A stretch of 5,823 bases of DNA, from NCBI GenBank assembly GCA_025964075.1, contig JAOPZQ010000213.1, positions 1 through 5,823 of the forward strand. Direction: 5' to 3'. Under the pieces are notes generated by a model. The model worked only from the letters and a program-made list of their open reading frames with translations, made no database searches and was not told the DNA's origin. Both the position numbers and the translations under genes were made by a program. Of the stretch, positions 1 to 4,630 are shown piece after piece. The DNA comes from Solirubrobacterales bacterium. Lineage in GTDB: Bacteria; Actinomycetota; Thermoleophilia; Solirubrobacterales; Solirubrobacteraceae. The stretch's first letter is position 1. Each line of letters opens with the position of its first letter.

Positions 1-278
1 GCAACTACCTCGCCAACCCGCTGACGCGGCTGCCCGCCCTCGGCGCGGCGAAGGTCGTCCAGCGCGTGCTGCCGAGGCGCGCCGCGCGCGCGATCGCCGC
101 CGGTGAGATCGACGCGATCATGTCCCACTGGGCGCTCGTCACGCCACGCCTCGCCCAGGCGGTCGCGCGCGCCGGCGGCGAGCTCTACGTGTGGACCGTC
201 GACGACCAGGCCCAGATCGGCCGGTTCGACGCGCTCGGGGTGACCGGGGTCATCACGAACGACCCGCGTCTGTTCTGA
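1..278 (+). CDS. Glycerophosphodiester phosphodiesterase, C-terminal part (5' truncated by window)
   Basis: The reading frame is open from base 3 to a TGA at 276-278, giving the last 91 residues of a protein that starts upstream of the window. The end resembles the closing part of the GDPD TIM barrel: a segment around LYVWTVDD followed by GVTGVITNDPRLF, matching the family pattern of a 'vWTvnd' strand and a final 'GVdGIiTd.P' strand. Enzymes of this family hydrolyse glycerophosphodiesters to sn-glycerol 3-phosphate and an alcohol. The catalytic His, Glu and Asp residues lie in the N-terminal half and cannot be seen, so activity and substrate cannot be judged. An in-frame GTG at 66 is internal, because homology-like sequence continues upstream of it. 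The gene converges on the minus-strand secreted protein gene, and a hairpin lies in the gap between them. I am fairly sure of the family but not of the substrate. Confidence 0.85.
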   Translation, partial: NYLANPLTRLPALGAAKVVQRVLPRRAARAIAAGEIDAIMSHWALVTPRLAQAVARAGGELYVWTVDDQAQIGRFDALGVTGVITNDPRLF

Positions 279-283
279 GTCGT

Positions 284-306
284 TCCCGGTGCGGCGTGCA
301 TCGGGA
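284..306. terminator. Hairpin in the convergent gap, possible bidirectional terminator
   Basis: TCCCGGTGC (284-292) pairs with GCATCGGGA (298-306) around a 5-nt loop. This makes a 9-bp stem with one G-U pair when read on the plus strand; on the other strand that pair becomes an A-C mismatch. It sits six bases after the stop of the phosphodiesterase and nine bases beyond the stop of the facing secreted protein gene, where a shared terminator is expected. No T-tract follows on either side. Termination is therefore inferred from position and stem strength only. Confidence 0.5.
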
Positions 307-315
307 GCGGCCCCG

Positions 316-873
316 TCACTGGATGGCGCAGAGCCCGAGGCTGGTGCCCGCGGGATCCCCGCCGACGGCGCTCGGATGGCCGTGGGTGGAGTTCTTCCTC
401 TCCTGGAACGAGACCTTGCCGCCGACGCGCCACTGGTAGAAGACGACGCCGCGCATCGTCCAGAAGCCGCCGCCCGCGGGCGGGTCGAACGCCCACGTGT
501 AGCCGGTCTGGCGCACTCGGTAGCTCGCCGCGCCCACCTTCACCCAGCCGGAGTCGCCGTTGGTCTGGACGAAGTGCCACGACTTCGAGTCGGCCGTGTA
601 GTACTGCACGCGGAAGCGCATGTACATCTCGCCCGCGGTGCCGGTGCCGGGCATCGACGCCCGCACGCCGATCGCGTTCGGGTGCGCGGCCGTGTCGCAG
701 ATGTTGATCGTCGCCCACAGGTACTTCGAGCGGTGGAGCGCCTTGCCGATCTCCGCGCGCGTCGGCGGCTTCGGCTTGGGGTGATGCTTCGCCGCGAGGG
801 CGGATGCGGGAGCGATCAGCGCCGCGAGTGTGATGGCCGCGGCGGAGCGGCGTAGTAGGGGTGTGACGGACAC
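316..873 (-). CDS. Secreted protein of unknown function (signal peptide, 185 aa)
   Basis: This 185-residue protein has a clear Sec signal peptide. Basic residues RR at 8-9 are followed by a hydrophobic stretch over about 11-26 and an A-L-A site, so cleavage is likely after residue 27. A short linker rich in His, Lys and Pro (about 29-38) comes next. The mature part is rich in Tyr, Trp and Gly and looks like a beta-rich extracellular domain, with stretches such as NICDTAAHPNAIGVRASMPG and RFRVQYY. It has only two cysteines, at 59 and 182, which could form a disulphide joining the two ends of the domain. Codons end almost always in G or C in this frame, which supports real coding over the overlapping plus-strand frames. 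Start GTG 873 is the only start codon in frame before the signal peptide. I recall similar unnamed proteins from Solirubrobacterales-like genomes but know of no function. The start overlaps the chosen start of the divergent sigma factor gene by 11 bp. Confidence 0.75.
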   Translation of the reverse strand: MSVTPLLRRSAAAITLAALIAPASALAAKHHPKPKPPTRAEIGKALHRSKYLWATINICDTAAHPNAIGVRASMPGTGTAGEMYMRFRVQYYTADSKSWHFVQTNGDSGWVKVGAASYRVRQTGYTWAFDPPAGGGFWTMRGVVFYQWRVGGKVSFQERKNSTHGHPSAVGGDPAGTSLGLCAIQ

Positions 874-1396
874 TCTGACTGTGGGGCTGTCGAGGACGGA
901 GACGAGCTGGGACCGTTTCGAGGCGCTGTATCGCGCCGCTCGAGACGATCTCTACGCCTACGTATCGACTCTCCTCCGGGATCCCATGAGTGCGGAGGAC
1001 GTTACCGCGCTCGCCTTCGAGCGTGCCTACCGTCGCCGGCGCCTGTTCGATCCCGGACGGGGCAGCGAGCGCGCGTGGCTGTTCGGCATCGCCCGGAACG
1101 CCGCGCTCGACGAGCTCCGCAAGCGCAAGCGCACCGCGACCCTCGCCGCCGAGCCCGGGGACACCGACACCGCGCCGTTCGAGGACGACGAGGAGGCGAT
1201 CGTCCGGCGGACGACCGTCCGCGCCGCGCTCGACGAGCTGTCCCCCCGCGAACGTGAGCTCGTGGCCCTCAAGTTCCACGCCGGCCTCACCAACGAGGAG
1301 CTCGCGAAGGTGCTCGGCGTGAGCGAATCCAACGCCGGGACGATGCTCCACCGCGCGATGGAGAAGCTGAGGAAGGCCTGCCATGCCACCCCGTGA
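863..1396 (+). CDS. ECF-type RNA polymerase sigma factor (sigma-70 family)
   Basis: The protein has about 177 residues with the two-domain layout of extracytoplasmic-function sigma factors. Region 2 spans about 17-90: FEALYRAARDDLYAYV, then AEDVTALAFERAYRRR, then AWLFGIARNAALDELRKRKR. An acidic linker follows (about 98-112). Region 4 spans about 118-171, with ALDELSPRERELVALKF and a helix-turn-helix around LTNEELAKVLGVSESNAGTML. Such factors direct RNA polymerase to dedicated promoters and are usually held by a membrane anti-sigma factor. The next gene overlaps this one by 14 bp and encodes a membrane protein that would fit that role. The start is uncertain: GTG 863 gives a normal-length N terminus, but GTG 830 and ATG 833 lie inside the divergent signal-peptide sequence and GTG 881 would avoid all overlap. 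None has a well-spaced Shine-Dalgarno sequence. The family call is firm; the regulon cannot be read from this window. Confidence 0.94.
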   Translation: MTDTLTVGLSRTETSWDRFEALYRAARDDLYAYVSTLLRDPMSAEDVTALAFERAYRRRRLFDPGRGSERAWLFGIARNAALDELRKRKRTATLAAEPGDTDTAPFEDDEEAIVRRTTVRAALDELSPRERELVALKFHAGLTNEELAKVLGVSESNAGTMLHRAMEKLRKACHATP

Positions 1397-2441
1397 TGAC
1401 CTGACCGAAGAGCTGGCGCGGCTGCTCGCGCCGGAGAAGCCGGTGCCCCGGCCCCAGTTCGTCCGCGAGCTCGACGCCCGGGTGGCGGCGCGGTTTCCGC
1501 GCCGGCGAGCGCGCTGGCAGCAGGTCCTGTGGCGGCCGCAGTTCGCCGTCGCCGCCGGCGGACTGGCCGCGGCGATCGTGGCGGTGGTGGTGCTGACCGG
1601 ACCCGGCAGCCCCGCGAAGCACATGCCGCAGACCGCCTCGGGCGTTGCGCAGGGCGAGAAGCTCGCCGCTCCCCCGGCCGCCGCCGGAGCGGGGACGTCG
1701 CGCGGCAGCAGCAGCTCCAATGCCGGGACGCCCGACGCAGCCGCCGCCCCGCAGCGGCGCGTCGAGCGCACCACCGACCTCGTCCTCGCCCTTCGCCGCG
1801 CCGACATGCAGGACGCGGCCCAGCAGGTGTTCGGCATCGTCACGGCGGCCGGCGGCATCGTCCAGAGCTCGAACGTCGCCAGCGGCCAGGGCGCGGGCGC
1901 CTCGTTCGACCTGCGCATCCCGGCGAGCCAGGTGGCCCAGACCGTCGGGCGGCTGGCGAAGCTCGGCCACGTGCGCTCGGAGACGAACTCGACGCTCGAC
2001 CTGACGAAGGCGTTCACGTCGCTCGGCACCCGCCTGGCCGACGCCGGCGCCGAGCGGCGCGGCCTGCTGCGCCAGCTCGCCAAGGCGGTCACGCAGAACC
2101 AGACCGACTCGATCAAGGCGCGCCTCCGGCTCGTCGAGGGGCGGATCAACAGCCTCCAGAGCTCGCTCCGGGCGCTGCGCAGCCGCACCGACTACGCGCG
2201 GGTGAGCCTCGAGCTCGTCCCCCAGCGCGGCCACGCCGTCACGCCGGTGCATCACGGCTCGAGCCTCACGCCGGGACGCGCGCTGCATGACGCCGGGCAC
2301 GTGCTCGCGGTCGCCGGCGCGGTCGCGCTCCTCGCGGTGATCGTCGCCCTGCCGGTGGCGCTGCTGGCGCTCCTCGGCTGGCTCGCGGCCCGGCCGCTCA
2401 GGCGGCGCCGGCGCGAGCACGCCCTGGACCTCGCCGTCTGA
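1383..2441 (+). CDS. DUF4349 two-pass membrane protein, probable anti-sigma partner
   Basis: This 352-residue protein has a charged N-terminal segment (1-50) and a first membrane helix at about 54-72 (FAVAAGGLAAAIVAVVVL). A low-complexity Ala/Gly/Ser/Pro linker follows (about 80-125). The outer domain spans about 126-280 and begins RRVERTTDLVLALRR. It includes VQSSNVASGQGAGASFDLRIP and a Leu/Arg-rich helical stretch (about 215-268), the pattern of DUF4349 proteins. A second membrane helix at about 308-334 precedes an Arg-rich tail (RPLRRRRRE), so both ends should be cytoplasmic. ATG 1383 lies inside the last codons of the sigma gene and has GAGGAAGG six bases upstream, which suggests translational coupling. 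In this position the short N-terminal segment would be the sigma-binding part. The protein has no cysteine at all, so it lacks the zinc anti-sigma motif (HxxxCxxC). The DUF4349 call is from recognition; the anti-sigma role is inferred from context. Confidence 0.87.
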   Translation: MPPRDDLTEELARLLAPEKPVPRPQFVRELDARVAARFPRRRARWQQVLWRPQFAVAAGGLAAAIVAVVVLTGPGSPAKHMPQTASGVAQGEKLAAPPAAAGAGTSRGSSSSNAGTPDAAAAPQRRVERTTDLVLALRRADMQDAAQQVFGIVTAAGGIVQSSNVASGQGAGASFDLRIPASQVAQTVGRLAKLGHVRSETNSTLDLTKAFTSLGTRLADAGAERRGLLRQLAKAVTQNQTDSIKARLRLVEGRINSLQSSLRALRSRTDYARVSLELVPQRGHAVTPVHHGSSLTPGRALHDAGHVLAVAGAVALLAVIVALPVALLALLGWLAARPLRRRRREHALDLAV

Positions 2442-2443
2442 CT

Positions 2444-2456
2444 CGGGTTTAACCCG
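2444..2456. repeat. Short perfect palindrome after the DUF4349 stop
   Basis: CGGGTT (2444-2449) and AACCCG (2451-2456) form a perfect inverted repeat around a single T, two bases after the DUF4349 stop codon. As RNA it could fold only with a 5-bp stem and 3-nt loop, and no T-tract follows, so it is a poor terminator. As DNA it could be a second protein-binding site in the short gap before the Crp-family gene. Its role is unknown. Confidence 0.35.
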
Positions 2457-2461
2457 CCGCC

Positions 2462-2483
2462 GGACGTGCTAGACACCACGTCC
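2462..2483. promoter_or_regulatory. Predicted CRP-type operator abutting the regulator start codon
   Basis: GGACGTG (2462-2468) and CACGTCC (2477-2483) are a perfect 7-bp inverted repeat with an 8-nt spacer, 22 bp in all. The core is GTG-N8-CAC, the same spacing as the classical CRP/GlxR site TGTGA-N6-TCACA. It ends one base before ATG 2484 of a Crp-family gene whose recognition helix keeps the CRP pattern R-E-x3-R. The spacer holds TAGACA (2470-2475), a possible -10 hexamer ending eight bases before the ATG, which would suit a leaderless transcript. Protein bound here would block that promoter, so autorepression is the natural reading. The repeat is seen directly; binding and regulation are inferred. 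Confidence 0.55.
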
Positions 2484-3179
2484 ATGTCGGCCGGCACCGA
2501 GGAGACGGCGGCGCTGCTCGCCCGCGTGCCCGTATTCGCCACCCTCGAGGCGGACGACGTTCGGCGCGTCGTCGACGTCGCGGTGCCGCGGCATTACGAG
2601 GCCGGCCAGGTCGTGTTCCGGGAGGGCGACGCGAGCGACACGTGCTACGTCGTGCGCGACGGCCACGCGCGGGCGATCCACCAGCACGTGGACGGGCGCT
2701 CGATCACGCTGGCGAACTTCGGGCCCGGCGAGATCTTCGGCGAGCTCGCGATGTTCGACGACGAGACGCGCTCGGCGACGGTGGAGGCGATCGAGGAGCT
2801 CGACGCCGTCGCGATCCTCGGCCGCGACATGCGCCGGCTGATGCGCGAGCACCCGGACATCGCGGTGAAGCTCGTGATCTCGCTCGGGCGCCGCCTGCGG
2901 GAGACGAACGAGCAGCTCGCCCGGCGCTCGTTCCAGACGGTGCAGAGCCGGGTCGCCTCCGTGCTGATGCGCCTGGCGGAGGACGCCCGCGCCGAGGGCG
3001 CCGCCGAGCGGGACGTCCTCATCACCGCCACCCAGGCCGACCTGGCCAAGCTCGCCGGGTCCTCGCGCGAGTCGGCGAGCCGCTTCCTCGCCGTGCTGGA
3101 GCGCGCCGGCGTGATCGAGCAGGGCCGCGGCCGGCTGGTGGTGCACGATCCCGACGCGCTCGAGAACTATGTCTACTGA
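2484..3179 (+). CDS. Crp/Fnr family transcriptional regulator
   Basis: The protein has 231 residues in the standard Crp arrangement. The cyclic-nucleotide-binding beta roll spans about 15-125 (start LLARVPVFATLEADDVRRVV). The phosphate-binding cassette reads FGELAMFDDETRSATVEA (85-102) and keeps Gly86, Glu87, Arg96 and Ser97, the positions that hold cAMP or cGMP in CRP. A long dimer helix follows, then a winged helix-turn-helix at about 178-220 (TATQADLAKLAGSSRESASRF). Arg195, Glu196 and Arg200 align with the DNA-contacting Arg180, Glu181 and Arg185 of E. coli CRP. It has one cysteine (54), so it is not an iron-sulphur FNR type. ATG 2484 is preferred over GTG 2466 because the latter lies inside the palindromic operator. 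No Shine-Dalgarno is seen, so a leaderless message is possible. The 3' end overlaps the Nudix gene by 11 bp. A cyclic nucleotide ligand is likely but not proven. Confidence 0.95.
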   Translation: MSAGTEETAALLARVPVFATLEADDVRRVVDVAVPRHYEAGQVVFREGDASDTCYVVRDGHARAIHQHVDGRSITLANFGPGEIFGELAMFDDETRSATVEAIEELDAVAILGRDMRRLMREHPDIAVKLVISLGRRLRETNEQLARRSFQTVQSRVASVLMRLAEDARAEGAAERDVLITATQADLAKLAGSSRESASRFLAVLERAGVIEQGRGRLVVHDPDALENYVY

Positions 3180-3606
3180 GCCCAAGCCGGAGCGCGAGTT
3201 CTCGGCCGGGGGCGTGGTCCTCCGGGACGGCGAGGTCGCCGTGATCCGCCCGAAGAAGCGCGACCAGGACGGCAACGCGGTGATCGCGCTGCCCAAGGGC
3301 CACCTCGACGGCGACGAGACCGCCGAGCAGGCGGCGACCCGCGAGGTCCGCGAGGAGACCGGCGTCGAGGCCGATCTCGTCGAGAAGCTCGGGGACGTCC
3401 GCTACTTCTACCAGCGCAAGGGCCGGCGGATCTTCAAGATCGTCGCCTTCTACCTGTTCCGCTACCGGACGGGAGACGTCGCCGACCACGACGACGAGAT
3501 CGAAGAGGTGTGGTGGTGGCCGCTCGAGCGCGCCGCACGGGAGCTCAGCTATCCCGGCGAGCGCGAGATGGTCGAGCGGGCCCTGTCGAGGATGCGGGAG
3601 TCCTAG
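3169..3606 (+). CDS. Nudix hydrolase
   Basis: This 145-residue single-domain protein carries a complete Nudix box with the pattern G-x5-E-x7-R-E-U-x-E-E-x-G-U. The residues are Gly44, Glu50, Arg58, Glu59, Val60, Glu62, Glu63, Gly65 and Val66, so the metal-binding catalytic glutamates are intact. The N-terminal EFSAGGVVLRDG strand and the ALPKGHLDGDE lead-in resemble the MutT/Ap4A-hydrolase branch, which cleaves nucleoside diphosphates linked to another group, with diadenosine polyphosphates or damaged dNTPs as typical substrates. A WWWPLERA segment near 114-121 is the usual strand and helix after the box. Start ATG 3169 overlaps the last 11 bases of the Crp-family gene, so the two are very probably co-transcribed and translationally coupled. 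The substrate cannot be assigned from sequence alone. Confidence 0.95.
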   Translation: MSTEPKPEREFSAGGVVLRDGEVAVIRPKKRDQDGNAVIALPKGHLDGDETAEQAATREVREETGVEADLVEKLGDVRYFYQRKGRRIFKIVAFYLFRYRTGDVADHDDEIEEVWWWPLERAARELSYPGEREMVERALSRMRES

Positions 3607-3620
3607 TAGCCTCTCGCTCC

Positions 3621-4016
3621 GTGCGGGTGTTGAACTTCTATTCGGCGGTGTTCGCCGACCAGCTGCGGCGGAATCGCAAGACGGCGACGATCCGGCTCGG
3701 CGACAAATCCCACAAGTACAAGAAGAACGAGCTCGTCCTCGTGACGATCGGCTACCAGCACTCGCCGCGCGAGAAGATCTTCTACGCGGTGATCGACTCG
3801 GTCGAGGTCAAGCGGGTCAAGGAGCTCTCGCCCCGCGACATCGAGCACGACAACCCGGAATTCCGGCGCACGGACGAGATGGTCCACTTCCTCGAGCAGA
3901 TCTACGGCCGGAAGGTCGGGCTCGACGACACGGTCACGGTCGTCCGCTTCTCGCAGATCATCGAGAACCCGCCCGGTCTCCGCGACCGGATCCACGGGCT
4001 GGGCCACCAGAACTAG
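3621..4016 (+). CDS. ASCH/PUA-like domain protein
   Basis: This 131-residue protein is probably a single ASCH-type (PUA-like beta-barrel) domain. The N-terminal part contains LRRNRKTATIRLGDKSHKY (about 15-33), matching the ASCH signature of a G/N-x-KT-x-T-x-R loop followed by a 'GD' or 'GE' turn. A strand-rich middle (about 37-66) is followed by a conserved-looking stretch ELSPRDIEHDNPEFRR (68-83) and a final helix and strand (MVHFLEQIY, then DTVTVVRFS). ASCH domains are thought to bind RNA or nucleotides, and some are nucleases or amidohydrolases; the role here is unknown. GTG 3621 is chosen because the recognisable domain starts at once with RVLNFYSAVF. An open frame further upstream runs into the Nudix gene in another frame and has no domain-like sequence. 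The gene follows the Nudix stop by 14 nt and likely belongs to the same operon. Confidence 0.78.
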   Translation: MRVLNFYSAVFADQLRRNRKTATIRLGDKSHKYKKNELVLVTIGYQHSPREKIFYAVIDSVEVKRVKELSPRDIEHDNPEFRRTDEMVHFLEQIYGRKVGLDDTVTVVRFSQIIENPPGLRDRIHGLGHQN

Positions 4017-4043
4017 CCGCTGCGCGGCCAGCCGCCCGGCGGC
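4016..4043 (+). terminator. Two tandem GC-rich mini-hairpins after the ASCH-like gene (weak terminator candidate)
   Basis: GCCGC-TGC-GCGGC (4016-4028) and GCCGC-CCG-GCGGC (4031-4043) are two consecutive hairpins with identical 5-bp stems and 3-nt loops, beginning at the last base of the ASCH-like stop codon. The two copies share the same arms, two bases apart. No T-tract follows, so intrinsic termination is doubtful. They lie where the regulator-Nudix-ASCH unit should end and ahead of the chaperonin promoter. In such GC-rich DNA these short stems could be chance. Confidence 0.3.
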
Positions 4044-4180
4044 GCCGAACAACTGCTCCTCGAAAGGGGGTTGCGTGGTGACTTCGTCGCCGATGACGGG
4101 ACGTTCGGCGGGCATAGCTCATCGAGGCGTCGTCTTCGGCGGATCCGACGCGGCCCGGGCACGTAGCCCCCGCCGTCCGC
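4044..4180. other. Intergenic stretch without a recognised gene
   Basis: Between the end of the ASCH-like gene and the first CIRCE element I find no convincing coding sequence or RNA gene. The only structure seen is a loose 6-bp inverted repeat, GCGTCG (4127-4132) with CGACGC (4146-4151), which has a 13-nt loop and is unremarkable at this GC content. The antisense frame open across this region continues into the antisense of the ASCH-like gene and is most simply a by-product of GC-rich codons. Confidence 0.5.
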
Positions 4181-4205
4181 TGGCACTCTTGTAAAGAGAG
4201 TGCCA
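4181..4205. promoter_or_regulatory. CIRCE element 1 (HrcA operator, upstream copy)
   Basis: TGGCACTC (4181-4188) and GAGTGCCA (4198-4205) are a perfect 8-bp inverted repeat with a 9-nt spacer. This is the CIRCE operator form (GCACTC-N9-GAGTGC core) bound by the heat-shock repressor HrcA. The outer base pair is broken, with C at 4180 facing A at 4206, so this copy is slightly less perfect than the second. It lies just upstream of the -35 hexamer of the groES promoter. hrcA is not in this window. Confidence 0.95.
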
Positions 4206-4212
4206 ACGATTC

Positions 4213-4240
4213 TTGACGCTCGTCCGCGGCGTCCTATACT
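4213..4240 (+). promoter_or_regulatory. groES-groEL promoter (sigma-70-type)
   Basis: A -35 hexamer TTGACG (4213-4218) and a -10 hexamer TATACT (4235-4240) are separated by 16 bp, close to the housekeeping consensus and unusually AT-rich for this DNA. Transcription should start near 4247, giving a leader of roughly 67 nt before groES. The promoter sits between two CIRCE operators, the downstream one beginning a few bases after the predicted start site. HrcA bound there would block initiation or early elongation. Promoter strength and start site are inferred. Confidence 0.88.
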
Positions 4241-4250
4241 GGGTCACCGG

Positions 4251-4279
4251 GTTGGCACTCGACCCTAACGAGTGCCAAC
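4251..4279. promoter_or_regulatory. CIRCE element 2 (HrcA operator, in the groES leader)
   Basis: GTTGGCACTC (4251-4260) and GAGTGCCAAC (4270-4279) form a perfect 10-bp inverted repeat with a 9-nt spacer; the inner 27 bp are TTGGCACTC-N9-GAGTGCCAA, a full CIRCE operator. It lies just downstream of the predicted transcription start, so it is also present in the mRNA leader and could fold as a hairpin there. Its centre is 72 bp from the centre of the upstream CIRCE copy. Confidence 0.96.
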
Positions 4280-4313
4280 GGATTCCAGCGTCCTCAACCG
4301 GAGGTTGCACAAC

Positions 4314-4601
4314 ATGAAGCTCAAGCCCCTGGGCGATCGGTTGATCGTGCGGGCGGTCGAGGAAGATCAGACGACCGCCAGCGGCATCGTCCTTCCCGAT
4401 ACCGCCAAGGAGAAGCCGCAGAAGGGCAAGGTCCTCGCGGTCGGCGACGGCAAGCTCGACGACAACGGCAAGCGGATTCCGCTCGACGTCAGCGAGGGCG
4501 ACGAGGTCCTCTACAGCAAGTACGGCGGCACGGAGATCGTGGTCGACGGCGAGGACCTGCTGGTCCTGCGCGAGTCGGACGTCCTCGCCAAGGTCGCCTA
4601 A
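4314..4601 (+). CDS. groES: Co-chaperonin GroES
   Basis: This 95-residue protein is the normal length for GroES (Cpn10), the seven-subunit lid that caps the GroEL cavity during ATP-driven folding in the cytoplasm. It starts [17 protein letters not shown] and has the mobile loop that docks onto GroEL at about 16-34, ending in the typical GIVLPD (24-29) and [14 protein letters not shown]. The later signature [14 protein letters not shown] (62-75) and the closing [13 protein letters not shown] are also standard. ATG 4314 is the right start: GGAGG lies at 4300-4304, nine bases upstream, and the protein begins as expected. An in-frame GTG at 4272 lies inside the second CIRCE element and would add 14 unrelated residues. 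groEL follows after 29 nt in the same operon. Expression should be heat-inducible through HrcA acting on the two CIRCE operators. Confidence 0.99.
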   Translation: MKLKPLGDRLIVRAVEEDQTTASGIVLPDTAKEKPQKGKVLAVGDGKLDDNGKRIPLDVSEGDEVLYSKYGGTEIVVDGEDLLVLRESDVLAKVA

Positions 4602-4630
4602 CCCAGCCTCTCAAGGAGAATCGAACCCGA

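Noticed and set aside
289..855. Plus-strand frame of 188 codons opposite the secreted protein gene
   Set aside because: The translation is Ala/Arg/Gly-rich without domains, whereas the minus-strand frame has a signal peptide, aromatic-rich strands and G/C-ending codons.
185..2188. Very long minus-strand open frame (667 codons) across the phosphodiesterase, secreted protein, sigma factor and DUF4349 genes
   Set aside because: It runs antisense to well-supported genes and through the secreted protein gene in a different frame. Its translation is Arg/Ala/Gly-rich with no domain; long empty frames are expected at this GC content.
2466..2483. GTG 2466 as the start of the Crp-family protein
   Set aside because: It lies within the perfect inverted repeat, adds six residues with no family resemblance, and has no Shine-Dalgarno. 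ATG 2484 fits better.
3510..3620. N-terminal extension of the ASCH-like protein into the Nudix gene
   Set aside because: The extension is Arg/Ala-rich sequence read in another frame of the Nudix gene. The recognisable domain begins immediately after GTG 3621.
3603..4115. Minus-strand open frame of 170 codons covering the ASCH-like gene and part of the intergenic region
   Set aside because: Most of it is the complement of the ASCH-like gene, the translation is Asp/Val/Leu/Arg-rich with no recognisable domain, and no ribosome binding site was seen.
4127..4151. GCGTCG/CGACGC inverted repeat as a terminator or operator
   Set aside because: Only six base pairs with a 13-nt loop, no T-tract, and such repeats are common by chance in DNA this rich in GC.
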